Positions 8,540 to 17,447 of a stretch of DNA of 64,000 bases are shown here, in pieces. The first letter of the stretch is position 1. Each line of letters starts with the position of its first letter. A program made the position numbers and the translations under genes. Source of the stretch: an uncultured Beijerinckiaceae bacterium (GTDB lineage Bacteria > Pseudomonadota > Alphaproteobacteria > Rhizobiales > Beijerinckiaceae); assembly GCA_937863205.1 (NCBI GenBank), contig CALMGA010000482.1:1-64000 (forward strand), read 5' to 3'. A model generated the notes under the pieces. That model made no database searches. It was not told the DNA's origin and saw only the letters and a list, made by a program, of their open reading frames with translations.

Positions 8540-9443
8540 ATGCGCTTGCCGTGGTCGTCTCAGGCGGGTGGCGATGTCCTCAGAACCTGTCCCAAGAGCC
8601 CGCTCAAGGGCAAGTCGCCCGATGCCGAACTGGATGGCAGCGACGGTGATGGGTGTCAGCGCGGTGGTGACGAGGGTCTCGTTGTCTTGGCAGGGCGGCG
8701 GCTGCGGCCAAACCAGGACACGATGCGCTTCACCACCCAGCGCCGCTTGATCGCTCCATAGCCCACCGCCTGCGGGTTGCGCCGGATCACTTCGAGCCGG
8801 AGCGGATGGTTGGCGGCCGCCGCCTACGTCCGCCCGGCGTCGCAGCCATCGTCGGCGAACAGGCGTTACAGCCTGGGAAAGCGCTGGCGCACCTTGCCCA
8901 GCAGGGCCGCCCCGTCGCGGTCCTGCACGGCGGCGGAATGCACAACCAGGTGGGATCAGCAGGCTCAGCGTGGCCACAAGAGCGTGGATCTGACGCCCTT
9001 CAACCTTCTGTCCCGCGTCATAGCCCACGGCGCCGCCGGCCAGGCGCCGAAGTTCGTCCCCTGTCGCTCCTTCGGCAGCCCCTTTTTCCGCCGACTTGAT
9101 CGTTCGGCCGTCCATCACCGCAGCGGTGGGGCTCACGCCCTTTCGCGCCCGCGCAACATCACGTAAAGCTCGGCCCAGACTGCCTTCCAGGTCCCGTTCG
9201 CCTGCGACTTGCGCAAGATGTTGACCAGCGTTGAGTGGGGTACAAAGCCCTCACGCTGCCAGATGCGCCATGGACAGCCGGTGCGCAGCAGATAGAGGAC
9301 GGCGTTCATTGCTTGGCGCAAGTCGGTCTTGCGCGGCCGTCCGCCCGGTGTTGCCGCTGGGATCAGAGGCGAGCACCGCCCATTCCGTCTCGCCTAAATC
9401 ACTCGGAAACCCGGATCCTTTGCTCCGGTAGCTCGGCTTGCGC
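8540..9443 (-). mobile_element. Degenerate IS5-family insertion sequence
   Basis: On the minus strand nearly the whole transposase can be followed, but with several frameshifts and at least two stops. Pieces in order: SDLGETEWAVLA, LIPAATPGGRPRKTDLRQAM, NAVLYLLRTGCPWR, NGTWKAVWAELYVMLR, then SPTAAVMDGRTIKSAEKG, GYDAGQKVEGRQIH, VVHSAAVQDRDGAALL, RRWVVKRIVSWFGRSRR and DNETLVTTALTPITVAAIQF. The order and motifs match IS5-family transposases that have no inserted domain. It is inactive. I did not resolve terminal inverted repeats or the target duplication. Confidence 0.8.
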
Positions 9444-9825
9444 TGTGCCGTCCACTTGACCCCGCGCGCTCCCGAAAGCTGCTCGCGCTCTGCATCACGC
9501 AACCCATGCGCGTGCGATCGGCTGCGGGGCAGGGTCTTAACGGGGCTGCGGGGACACCGGCTGGCGGATTGAGCGATTCCAAGGCCAATCGCAGCGAGAG
9601 CGCATTCCCGCGGCATCGCTACGCGAAGCTTGATGGGGCAGGCGGAACGGCAGCGCCGCTTTCCACCGCACCTGGTTCGCTCCATCAGGCGAGCCTGTCG
9701 ATCCTCTGAGCGCGGATGATCGGCGTGTTGCATCGCAACTTTGGAGCGGCTAACAACGGGCGTGAACTGACCGTGTGTACGTACGGTTGCGCGCGTGGTG
9801 TGAGAACAGCCGCAGAAGGGACACA
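9444..9825. other. Intergenic stretch before the sugar locus
   Basis: No supported gene. It lies between the IS5 remnant and the NeuB-family gene and presumably carries the promoter of the sugar operon. No clear -35/-10 pair stands out. Confidence 0.4.
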
Positions 9826-10911
9826 ATGCGAAGTGACGTCTTCGACAACCTATTCGTGCTTGAACTCGCTAATAATCATTGGGGGCGCGTCGATAGAGGA
9901 TTGAAGATCATCCAGGAATTCGGTCAGGTCGCGCGTTTCAATGCTGTTCGTGCTGCGATGAAACTGCAATTCAGGGATGTCGATAGTTTTATTCATAAAG
10001 ATTACCGCAGTCGTACTGACATCCGCTATATCAAGAAGACACTGGACACGCAGCTCTCGTGGGGTGAATACCGCCAGCTTGTCGAGGCCGTGCGCCGGTG
10101 GAACATGATCACCATGGTGACGCCGTTCGATGAGGCGTCTGTCGATAAATGCGTTGAGTTCGGTGTGCAGATCATCAAGCTTGCCAGTTCGGACATCAAG
10201 GACTGGGCGCTGATCGAGAAGATCGCCAAGACGAGGAGGCCCGTGATCATGTCGACGGGGGGATCGAACCTGCGCGATCTCGATGACGTCGTGTCGTTCT
10301 TCAACAAGCGAGACATTCCGCTCGCCATCAATCATTGCGTGTCGCTGTATCCCAGCGAGGACAACGAGGTCGAGCTCAACCAGGTCGACTTCCTGGTGAA
10401 GCGTTTTCCCGACAACGTCATCGGCTACTCCACCCACGAGTACCAGGATTGGGTCTCCTCCGTGACGATCGCCTACGCCAAGGGTGCGCGCACCTTTGAA
10501 CGCCACGTCGACATCGAGGAAGGTGGCATCCCCGTGTCGCCCTACTGCTCACTGCCCCACCAGGTCGATGAGTGGTTCAAGGCTTTCCTCAAGGCGGAGG
10601 AGATGTGCGGGCCACCCGGCGTTGCCAAGCGCATTCCACCGGAAAAGGAGGTCCGCTACCTCGATGCGCTGGTGCGCGGCGTCTATGCCAAGGAGCCTAT
10701 CAGGCCCGGTGGCATGTTGCTGCACGATAACGTTTACCTCGCCGTGCCGCTCCTCAAGGGGCAGATTTCCTGCCGCGAGTTGATGATCGGCGAGATCATG
10801 GTTGCCGGCGTCGAGGCCGACAAACCGATCATGTTCGACATGATCGACAGCCCCTACGCCCACGATTCCAAGCTGAGCGCCCTGATCAGGCAGCGCGGCC
10901 TGGACATCTAA
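9826..10911 (+). CDS. N-acetylneuraminate-synthase (NeuB) family protein with C-terminal SAF domain
   Basis: A 361-residue protein. The NeuB-type TIM barrel covers roughly residues 5-255 (LELANNHWGRVD near the start, MKLQFRD, IIKLASSDIKDW, RPVIMSTGG, INHCVSLYPS, IGYSTHEY, FERHVDIEEGG). A SAF/antifreeze-like domain lies at about 285-345 (RGVYAKEPIRPG, VPLLKGQISCREL). Family members condense phosphoenolpyruvate with an aldose or amino-sugar to give nonulosonic acids. Here the aldose partner is unknown. The ATG at 9826 has a GAAGGG ribosome site and fits the family start; the frame is open for 17 more codons upstream. The first third is more A+T-rich than the neighbours, consistent with transfer. 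It begins a run of five co-directional genes. A divergent member of the intergenic repeat family starts directly after its stop. Confidence 0.8.
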   Translation: MRSDVFDNLFVLELANNHWGRVDRGLKIIQEFGQVARFNAVRAAMKLQFRDVDSFIHKDYRSRTDIRYIKKTLDTQLSWGEYRQLVEAVRRWNMITMVTPFDEASVDKCVEFGVQIIKLASSDIKDWALIEKIAKTRRPVIMSTGGSNLRDLDDVVSFFNKRDIPLAINHCVSLYPSEDNEVELNQVDFLVKRFPDNVIGYSTHEYQDWVSSVTIAYAKGARTFERHVDIEEGGIPVSPYCSLPHQVDEWFKAFLKAEEMCGPPGVAKRIPPEKEVRYLDALVRGVYAKEPIRPGGMLLHDNVYLAVPLLKGQISCRELMIGEIMVAGVEADKPIMFDMIDSPYAHDSKLSALIRQRGLDI

Positions 10912-11012
10912 GCAGGTTTCGCAAAAGTGCCCAGCGGTTCTGCGATCCGAACCTGCGGCATCACAAAGGGCTCAGCAGGTGAAGCGTTGGCCTGCCCGCG
11001 CGAACCTGCTTA
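10912..11012. repeat. Divergent copy 4 of the double-hairpin intergenic repeat
   Basis: The layout is the same as copies 1-3, but the stems differ and still pair: GCAGGTT (10912-10918) with AACCTGC (10950-10956), inner stem TCGCA with TGCGA, shared core AAAAGTGCCCAGCGGTT, linker GGCATCACAAAGG, then AGCAGGT (10974-10980) with ACCTGCT (11005-11011). It begins immediately after the NeuB-like stop codon. Compensated stem changes imply that the structure is being preserved. Confidence 0.7.
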
Positions 11013-11086
11013 GACGCGATCTTCCGTCCGCCAAGCCGGATGTCGCGAGGCCGAACGCCGGCACTTCAAACCAGGGACGGCCCAAG

Positions 11087-12922
11087 ATGATGCGTGTCGC
11101 CGACTACATCGCCGAGCGAGCCTGTCGAGCGGGCATAACCCAGGTCTTCATGGTGACGGGCGGCGGTGCGATGCACCTCAACGATGCCTTCACGCGCCAC
11201 CGCGGCCTGACCACGCTGTGCATGCACCACGAGCAGTCGTGCGCCATGGCGGCGGAGGGCTACGCGCGCATTGCCGGCACCATGGCCCTCGTCAATGTCA
11301 CCACGGGGCCCGGCGGCATCAACGCGCTGAACGGCGTCTTCGGCGCCTACACCGACTCCGTGCCCATGCTGGTGGTGTCCGGCCAGGTCAAGCGCGAGAC
11401 GGTGGTCGCCAACCAGGACGTGCCGCTGCGCCAGCTCGGCGACCAGGAGGTCGACATCGTCGCCATGGTCAAGCCGATCACCAAATATGCGGCCCTGCTC
11501 AACGAGCCCAACGACGTCCGCTTCGTCGTCGAGAAGGCGATCTGGCTCGCGGCCACCGGCCGGCCGGGCCCGGTGTGGATCGACGTGCCCGTCGATGTGC
11601 AGGGTAGCCTCGTCGATCCGGACGTGCTGCGGGGCTTCGATCCCGGCCGCGATGGCGACGCGGCGCGCGGCGGCGCCGAGGGGGGTGCCCTCAAGGGCGA
11701 GGCGCTCGCCGCCGCGGCGGCGGACGTGGTCGCCCGCATCCGCACGGCGCAGCGGCCGATCATCATCGCCGGCACCGGCGTGCGCGCCGCCGGCGCGGTG
11801 GACGCCTTCCTGCTCGCCGCAGACCGCCTAGCGATCCCGGTCACGACCGCCTTCAACGCCCACGACCTGATCCCCGACGACCACCCGGGCTACGTCGGCC
11901 GCCCCGGGACGATCGGCGACCGCGCCGGTAATTTCGCCGTGCAGAACGCCGATCTCGTACTGGTCCTCGGCTGTCGCCTCAACATCCGCCAGATCAGCTA
12001 TAATTGGGCAAGCTTCGCGCGCCACGCGACCAAGGTCATGATCGACATCGACCGGGGCGAGTTGCGCAAGCATACGCTCGCCATCGACGTCCCGATTCAG
12101 GCCGACCTCGGCGCCTTCCTCGACGCCCTGAACGCCGCCATCGGCAACGGGCCGCAGCAGCCCGCGCACCGCGACTATCTCGCCTGGTGCAAGGCGCGAA
12201 AGGCGCGCTACCCCGTCGCCTTGCCCGCTTATTTCGAGAAGAAGACGCCGGTCAACCCCTACGCCTTCGCCAGCATTCTATTCGACGAATTGGTAGAAGG
12301 CGACATCGTCGTCACCGCCAACGCCACCGCCTGCATCGTCACCTTCCAGTGCGCGCGCATGAAGAAGGGCCAGCGCCTGTTCTCCAATTCCGGGTCGGCG
12401 TCCATGGGTTTCGATCTGCCGGCGGCGATCGGCGCCTGCTTGGCCGCGGGCGGCCGCCGCGTCGTCTGCATGGCCGGCGACGGCAGCATCATGATGAACC
12501 TCCAGGAACTGCAGACCATCGTCGGCAACAACCTTCCCGTGAAGGTCTTCCTTCTCGCCAACAACGGCTATCACTCGATCCTGCAAACGCAGCAGTCGTT
12601 CTTTTCCGACAACATCCGCGGCTGCGGGCCGTCGAACGGCGTCACCTTCCCCGACTTCATCGCGCTGGGACGGGCGTTCGGCTTCGCCACCCATGAGTGC
12701 GACCACCTCGACGATGCCGCTGCGGCGATTCGGGCGACGCTCGACGGCGCGGGGCCGGCGATCTGCAAGGTCGCGCTCGACCCCGCGCAACCCTTCGCCC
12801 CCAAGCTGTCGTCGCGGCGCCTGGACGACGGCCGGATGGTAAGCTCGCCGCTGGAGGACATGGCGCCCTTCCTGCCGCGCGACGAGTTCGCCGCCAACAT
12901 GCTCGTCGCGGATGAGGACTGA
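11087..12922 (+). CDS. Thiamine-pyrophosphate enzyme, acetolactate-synthase-like
   Basis: A 611-residue enzyme with the three-domain layout of the IlvB family: PYR domain at about 1-170 (VTGGGAMHLND; the catalytic Glu in HHEQSCAMAAEGYARIAG), central domain at about 200-340, and PP domain at about 380-560 (NSGSASMGFDLPAAIGAC; TPP/Mg site GDGSIMMNLQEL...NN). In sugar loci, relatives such as Yersinia YerE transfer a two-carbon unit from pyruvate to a CDP-keto-dideoxysugar. Given RfbF/G/H homologues nearby, a similar role is an attractive inference. A decarboxylase or carboligase with another substrate is the alternative. The ATG at 11087 is chosen because the frame upstream (to GTG 10979) runs through repeat copy 4. 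The HAD gene follows after 9 bases. Confidence 0.8.
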   Translation: MMRVADYIAERACRAGITQVFMVTGGGAMHLNDAFTRHRGLTTLCMHHEQSCAMAAEGYARIAGTMALVNVTTGPGGINALNGVFGAYTDSVPMLVVSGQVKRETVVANQDVPLRQLGDQEVDIVAMVKPITKYAALLNEPNDVRFVVEKAIWLAATGRPGPVWIDVPVDVQGSLVDPDVLRGFDPGRDGDAARGGAEGGALKGEALAAAAADVVARIRTAQRPIIIAGTGVRAAGAVDAFLLAADRLAIPVTTAFNAHDLIPDDHPGYVGRPGTIGDRAGNFAVQNADLVLVLGCRLNIRQISYNWASFARHATKVMIDIDRGELRKHTLAIDVPIQADLGAFLDALNAAIGNGPQQPAHRDYLAWCKARKARYPVALPAYFEKKTPVNPYAFASILFDELVEGDIVVTANATACIVTFQCARMKKGQRLFSNSGSASMGFDLPAAIGACLAAGGRRVVCMAGDGSIMMNLQELQTIVGNNLPVKVFLLANNGYHSILQTQQSFFSDNIRGCGPSNGVTFPDFIALGRAFGFATHECDHLDDAAAAIRATLDGAGPAICKVALDPAQPFAPKLSSRRLDDGRMVSSPLEDMAPFLPRDEFAANMLVADED

Positions 12923-12931
12923 GCGCTGGCG

Positions 12932-13639
12932 ATGACTCCGCCGCGCAGCACCGACGGGAACGTCCACCGACCGCCGCCGGGCTTGCCGGCCGCCATCTTC
13001 GACCTCGACGGCACGCTTCTCGACAGCGCGCCCGGCATCGCGGCCGCCTTCAACAAGCTGGGCGTCGCGCGCCGTCCGGTGTCGGTCGACGAGGTCCGCG
13101 AACTTGTCAGCTTCGGCGCGGAACGTCTCGTCGGCGGGATCTGCGGTTTGGCGGATCCCGTCGCCATCGCGGCCGCCCTCGCCGCTTTCCGTGAGCGCTA
13201 CGCCGCCGATCCCTGCCGACCCGAGGATGTTTATCCCGGGACGGCCGACTCCCTCCGCGCGTTGCGCGGGCGCGGTGTCTTGCTCGGCGTGTGCACCAAC
13301 AAGCCGCAGCGATTGGCCGAGATCGTAGTCGCCCGGCTCAAGCTTGACGACCTGCTGCCGGTGGTCATCGGCGCGGCGCCGGATCGTCCCGCCAAGCCGC
13401 ATCCGGCGCCGCTGCGCGAGGCAGTGGCCGCCCTGTCGGGAGCGCGTGCGGTGTTCGTCGGCGACAGCATGGTCGATGCCGAGACCGCCGGGGCCGCCGG
13501 CGTTGCGTTCATTCACGCGCGCTTCGGTTACGGCGCCATCGACCCCGGCACCCCCTGCGCCGCCTCGGTCGATGCGATGGCGGAGGTGCCCGCAGTGGTG
13601 GCTCGCCTGCTCGCCCCGGTTCTGCCGCATGTCGCCTGA
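12932..13639 (+). CDS. HAD-superfamily phosphatase (phosphoglycolate-phosphatase-like)
   Basis: A 235-residue HAD hydrolase with motif I FDLDGTLLDS (about residues 23-32; the first Asp is the nucleophile), motif II in GVCTNKP, a conserved Lys in PAKPHPAPL, and motif IV GDSMVDAETA. The cap between residues 40 and 100 is the helical subclass I type seen in Gph. Position inside the operon, between a TPP enzyme and an epimerase and next to a NeuB-like gene, suggests it removes phosphate from a sugar intermediate, as a phosphatase does in several nonulosonic acid pathways. Its 3' end overlaps the next gene by 11 bases. The real substrate cannot be read from the sequence. Confidence 0.8.
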   Translation: MTPPRSTDGNVHRPPPGLPAAIFDLDGTLLDSAPGIAAAFNKLGVARRPVSVDEVRELVSFGAERLVGGICGLADPVAIAAALAAFRERYAADPCRPEDVYPGTADSLRALRGRGVLLGVCTNKPQRLAEIVVARLKLDDLLPVVIGAAPDRPAKPHPAPLREAVAALSGARAVFVGDSMVDAETAGAAGVAFIHARFGYGAIDPGTPCAASVDAMAEVPAVVARLLAPVLPHVA

Positions 13640-14606
13640 CCGGCTGTTGCGCTTCGCCCGGCCGGTCGAGGCGTGGCTCGCCCGCGAGGCGCCGCACGTC
13701 GTCGTGACCGGCGCCGGCGGCTGGCTGGGGTCGGCTACGCTGGAAATGCTGGATGACGCCTTGGGTGCCCGCTTCGATGGCTGCGTCACCGTCTATGCGC
13801 ATCGGGAACGTGAGGCGGTGCTCCGGTCCGGCCGCCGTCTCCGCCTGCGCGCTCTTGCCGACATCGGCGAGCAGCCGCCGCCGGACGTGCCCGTTCTCCT
13901 GGCGCACTATGCTTTCCTGACGCGTGAAAAGGTCGGCAACGTCGGCATCTCGACCTATGTCGAGGCGAACCGCGCCATCACCGCGCTCGCCTCGGCGCAG
14001 GCGCGGCGCCTGCGCGTCGCGGGCACCTTCTCGACCTCGTCCGGCGCCGTGTACCGCCGGAACGGGACATTGAACGACGATCTCGCCGCCAACCCGTACG
14101 GCGCGCTGAAACTCGAGGAAGAGGAGGCCTTCGCAAGGCTTCGCGACACCGGCGCGCTGACAGCGATCTGCCGGGTATTCAACGTCGCCGGACCTTTCCT
14201 CAACAAGGCCTACGCGATCGGCGACCTGATTCGGGCCGCGTTGTATGAGCCTGCGCTGACGATCCAGGCGCGACATCGGGTCTACCGCTCTTACGCCCAC
14301 GTCGCCGACATCGTGTCCGTCGGCTTCGCCGCCATGGCGGGCCTTGCGGCCGCGCCGGAGCCCTACGACACCGCCGGGCTCGAGGTGGTGGAGGTCGGCG
14401 ACCTCGCCGAGCGCATCCGCGCCGAACTTGGCTGCCCCGCCAAGCCGATCCGGCGCGCGCCGCTCGGCGATGCGTGCGACGACCGTTACGTCGGACGGAT
14501 CGAGCCTTTCGCCTCGATGGCCGCGCGAGCTGGTTTCGCGCTGAGCCCGCTGGGCGTCCAGATCCAGGACACGGCACGCTTCCTCGTTGGTGGGGCAGCC
14601 GGATGA
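13629..14606 (+). CDS. NAD(P)-dependent sugar epimerase/dehydratase family protein
   Basis: A 325-residue extended short-chain dehydrogenase/reductase. The nucleotide-binding motif VTGAGGWLGSA lies at about residues 28-38, and the Ser/Tyr/Lys triad is visible as FSTSSGAVY and NPYGALKLEEE (YxxxK). The C-terminal half has the RSYAHVADIV pattern of substrate-binding regions. The frame is open upstream inside the HAD gene; ATG 13629 overlaps the HAD stop and is the natural coupled start. In the context of the TPP enzyme it could be the reductase that finishes a branched-chain sugar, as YerF does for YerE, or an ordinary epimerase. It ends with an ATGA overlap with the next gene. Confidence 0.8.
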   Translation: MSPDRLLRFARPVEAWLAREAPHVVVTGAGGWLGSATLEMLDDALGARFDGCVTVYAHREREAVLRSGRRLRLRALADIGEQPPPDVPVLLAHYAFLTREKVGNVGISTYVEANRAITALASAQARRLRVAGTFSTSSGAVYRRNGTLNDDLAANPYGALKLEEEEAFARLRDTGALTAICRVFNVAGPFLNKAYAIGDLIRAALYEPALTIQARHRVYRSYAHVADIVSVGFAAMAGLAAAPEPYDTAGLEVVEVGDLAERIRAELGCPAKPIRRAPLGDACDDRYVGRIEPFASMAARAGFALSPLGVQIQDTARFLVGGAAG

Positions 14607-15388
14607 CGGCCGTGCCGTGCCCCGGCCGCGACGCGATGGTGGACCGCGAAGCGGTTGCCGTCGCGGTCGACCGCACCGAGCACGGCCTCGCGACCGCATC
14701 GCCCGCGAGGTCGGCGGCGCTGATCACGCAGCTGACGAGGTCGCTGCAAGTTGAATTGGCCGCCACGGCGGACCTGCGCCGGCAGCTTGCCAAGCGAGAC
14801 AGCCACGATGCGCAGGTGCGGACCAGGATCGAGCGGCTTGAAACCGATCTGGCGCGAGCCGACGAGGACCTGGCCCGGCTCGAACGGCTGCACGCCATCT
14901 GCGAGGGTAGAATTTTGGCGTTGGTCAGCGACCGGGATGCGGCGCGGCAGGTATCGGCGGATCACCAGACCCTCGTCGCGACCCTCGTGGGCCATCGATC
15001 CTGGCGCGCCGGCCGGGTCCGGCGCAGGTTGCGTCGGCTATGGGCTCGGAGCATGGCTTACATCCTGCCGCGTCGAGAGCTGGTCGGCCATTTCGCCGAA
15101 GCTTGGTTCGCGCGCACCTATCCCGAGGTCGGCATGCTTGAAGCCGACCCGTTCGACCATTTCATGACCTATGGCCTGCGGCGAGGCCTCGATCCCAACC
15201 GCTTCTTCGCCATGCGATGGTACCTGTTGCGCTACCCCGATGTCGCCGGCGCGGGCATGCATCCCCTGCTGCACTTCCAGCGGCATGGATTACGCGAGGG
15301 ACGCACGCCGCACCCGGACGTCTCGTGCTTCGACTATCGCCAGCGTTTCGAGAGTGGATCGCTCGGGTCCGAGCAGGGGTTGACGTGA
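14603..15388 (+). CDS. Coiled-coil protein with two glycan-locus repeats
   Basis: A 261-residue protein that begins at an ATGA overlap with the epimerase gene. Residues about 40-115 form a predicted coiled coil (alternating Leu with R/E/D/A: LTRSLQVELAATADLRRQL, RIERLETDLARADEDLARL). A basic patch follows (RAGRVRRRLRRLWARS). The C-terminal part has two related units: FARTYPEVG...DPFDHFMTYGLRRGLDPN and YLLRYPDVAGAGMHPLLHFQRHGLREGRTP. These units often accompany glycosyltransferases of capsule and O-antigen loci. No catalytic motif is visible. A scaffold or chain-length role is possible but unsupported. It closes the operon. Confidence 0.7.
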   Translation: MTAVPCPGRDAMVDREAVAVAVDRTEHGLATASPARSAALITQLTRSLQVELAATADLRRQLAKRDSHDAQVRTRIERLETDLARADEDLARLERLHAICEGRILALVSDRDAARQVSADHQTLVATLVGHRSWRAGRVRRRLRRLWARSMAYILPRRELVGHFAEAWFARTYPEVGMLEADPFDHFMTYGLRRGLDPNRFFAMRWYLLRYPDVAGAGMHPLLHFQRHGLREGRTPHPDVSCFDYRQRFESGSLGSEQGLT

Positions 15389-15675
15389 TATTCTCTCGAA
15401 AATGTATCGCGGCGAACCCGCCTCGCGATCACCACTGCCGCAGGACGTCGCTCAGCCAACCCGAACCGAGTGAGAGCCGTCGATTGCTGCGTCACGCCGG
15501 TGCGCGCACCAAGCCGGTGCTCCGGAGGACATTCAAGCGTCTGCTCAAGCGGTCCAGCCCGGATGATTGCGCCGCCTGAATTCGCTACTGCGGCTGTGCC
15601 TACTCGCGCGAAGGTCCAGCGGCTCCCGCCAATCCCGCCGTGCGCTCGCGGTCCGTCGTCGGCACCCGGTCCGCC
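15389..15675. other. Convergent intergenic stretch
   Basis: No supported gene between the coiled-coil gene (+) and the methyltransferase gene (-). Short frames here have no recognisable content. No strong hairpin with a T-run was noticed. Confidence 0.4.
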
Positions 15676-16467
15676 TCATGGCTTGACGAAGTAGGCTCCG
15701 GGGGTGGGTGACCAAGGGACCTTTTTCATGGCGCAGGTCAGATTCCGCCCGCGAAGGAACTCGTCCACGGCCCGCGTTTCGCCCTCCCAGGGCTGCACCG
15801 CATATTCGTCAAAAACCAGTAGGCCGCCGGGGACGACGGCGTCCCAGACGTGCTCGAGCGCGAACCGCGTCGGCTCGTAAAGGTCCATGTCGAAGTGCAC
15901 GAGCGAAAAGCGAAGGCCCGGCGTTTCCTCCATCAGTTTCGGCAGCGCCTGCTGCACGCGGCCCTTGACGAGCTTGATGCGCTCTCTCGCTAGGATGTTA
16001 TCGGCGTTGAATAGCTCCGCCAGGGCAAACAATTCGCCCTCGACGGCGCCGGCGGACCATCCTCCGTGCTGGCGGTCGGCCATGGCGGCTCCAGCGGTTT
16101 CCGAGCCGTCGCTGGCCGTGAAGTCCGTCAGGCCCTCGAACGAGTCGATGCCGTAAGCTCGGCGCCCGGTATCGGCGGGGTGCGTGATCTCCAGGAATTT
16201 ATAGAAGCTGAACAGGCTGACACCCCTGGAGACGCCCATTTCCAGGATGGACCCAGGCAGGTCGGCGACCTGCTTGTACAACTCCCAGTGGGCGAGAAAG
16301 CGCACCATCTGGATGCGGCGGACGTACACGGGCCAGTGACCAAGGAGGTGCTTGACGGAATGCGGGAAGCGTTCCGCGATCAGGGAGAACTCGGTCCAGT
16401 ATTTGACGTCCTTGGGTGAGGATGTTCCGCTGATCTGGGCGTCGGGGGCGTCGAACTCGCTCATCAT
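15676..16467 (-). CDS. TylF/MycF-type SAM-dependent O-methyltransferase
   Basis: A 263-residue class I methyltransferase. The SAM-binding loop is GSILEMGVSRGVSLF (about residues 72-86), followed by YGIDSFEGL (the Asp of the second strand) and the metal-site-like HFDMDLYEPTRFAL and FDEYAVQPWEGE. Together these place it in the macrocin O-methyltransferase family, whose members methylate hydroxyls of sugars. In a surface-polysaccharide locus it probably O-methylates a sugar of the repeat unit. Two adjacent ATG codons (16467 and 16464) compete as start. The EamA gene starts further upstream on the same strand and ends 58 bases before this one. Confidence 0.85.
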   Translation of the reverse strand: MMSEFDAPDAQISGTSSPKDVKYWTEFSLIAERFPHSVKHLLGHWPVYVRRIQMVRFLAHWELYKQVADLPGSILEMGVSRGVSLFSFYKFLEITHPADTGRRAYGIDSFEGLTDFTASDGSETAGAAMADRQHGGWSAGAVEGELFALAELFNADNILARERIKLVKGRVQQALPKLMEETPGLRFSLVHFDMDLYEPTRFALEHVWDAVVPGGLLVFDEYAVQPWEGETRAVDEFLRGRNLTCAMKKVPWSPTPGAYFVKP

Positions 16468-16525
16468 GTGCTCTTTCGTTGTTGCGCGCTTGGAGTTGCG
16501 TGCCGCGGCATGAATTTCCTAGGAT

Positions 16526-17446
16526 CTACCGCGAACTCGCCGTCGTTGCCGAGTCGGCGGGCGCGGGCGTCGTCGATGGTTCCACTTGGCCGGTTTCAAG
16601 CGACCGACGTGACCCGCTGCTCCCGCCGGCGTGGCTCGCCGCGCTGCCGGCAGCGGCGGCGGTGACAAGAGCGATGGCGATTACCTGACCGGCGTCGAGC
16701 CGCTCGCCGGCCACGATCCAGCCTGCGAGCGCGGCGATCGCCGGCGCAAGACAGGTGAACACGCTGTAGGAGCGGGCGGACAGCTTCGGCATGGCCGCCA
16801 TCTCGAGTGCCACGGGCAGGGCGCTGGAGAGGACCCCGATCACGGCGATCCTGGGGAGGGCTGGGACCAGGGAAGGCGCACCACCAAATCCGCCTAGCGC
16901 GAGGGGCAGGGCAAGAAGGCCCGCCCCCGCCATGGTCGGCGCCGCCGATCCTGTGCCGTAGATGCGCCCGGCCCACCGGCCGGCAACGATGTAGCCGGCC
17001 CACGCACCGCCTGCGGCGAGCGCGAGAAGCACGCCCGTCGGATCCAGGACGCGGCCGTTCAATCGCGGAACGTCGAGCAACAGCAGGCCGAGCGCGGCTA
17101 AGGCGACCCAGATGAGATCGAGCCACCGTCGCGTCGTGGCGACGGCGAGGCCGAGCGGCCCGATGAATTCCAGGGCAACGGTGACGCCGACGTCGAGGCG
17201 CTGGATGGCGAGATAGAACAGTCCATTGAGAAGAAACAATGAGACTGCGCAGGCGCCGACCGCGACAAGCGAGTGGCGCGTCACGGCGCGCTGCCACGTT
17301 CGGTAAAAGGCGCACAGGATCGCGCCGCCCAACAGCAGACGGAGCGCCAGCACGTCCTGCGGGCGTGCGCTGGCGAACAGGTTTTTAGCCAACGCGGAGG
17401 ACACCTGCGCCGACAGCATGGCGAGCGCGAGCTGCAGGTATGCCAA
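16526..17446 (-). CDS. EamA-family inner-membrane exporter (RhtA-like)
   Basis: A protein of about 306 residues with ten hydrophobic segments and the duplicated EamA layout; it resembles RhtA, an exporter of threonine and homoserine. Recognisable parts are SSALAKNLF at the first helix, EFIGPLGLAVATTRRW in the middle and LSSALPVALEMAAMPKLSARSYSVF...LAPAIAALAGWIVAGERL in the second half. The substrate is unknown. The frame stays open upstream, but that part is the shadow of the RfbG gene. The TTG at 17446 lies one base after the RfbG-frame stop and keeps the first membrane helix whole; ATG 17419 would shorten it. The C-terminal tail after residue 280 is Ser/Thr/Ala-rich. Confidence 0.75.
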   Translation of the reverse strand: MAYLQLALAMLSAQVSSALAKNLFASARPQDVLALRLLLGGAILCAFYRTWQRAVTRHSLVAVGACAVSLFLLNGLFYLAIQRLDVGVTVALEFIGPLGLAVATTRRWLDLIWVALAALGLLLLDVPRLNGRVLDPTGVLLALAAGGAWAGYIVAGRWAGRIYGTGSAAPTMAGAGLLALPLALGGFGGAPSLVPALPRIAVIGVLSSALPVALEMAAMPKLSARSYSVFTCLAPAIAALAGWIVAGERLDAGQVIAIALVTAAAAGSAASHAGGSSGSRRSLETGQVEPSTTPAPADSATTASSR

Positions 17447-17447
17447 G

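Noticed and set aside
12278..13789. Long minus-strand open frame opposite the TPP enzyme and HAD genes
   Set aside because: Shadow frame: no domain, no ribosome site, and both opposite-strand genes have clear active-site motifs.
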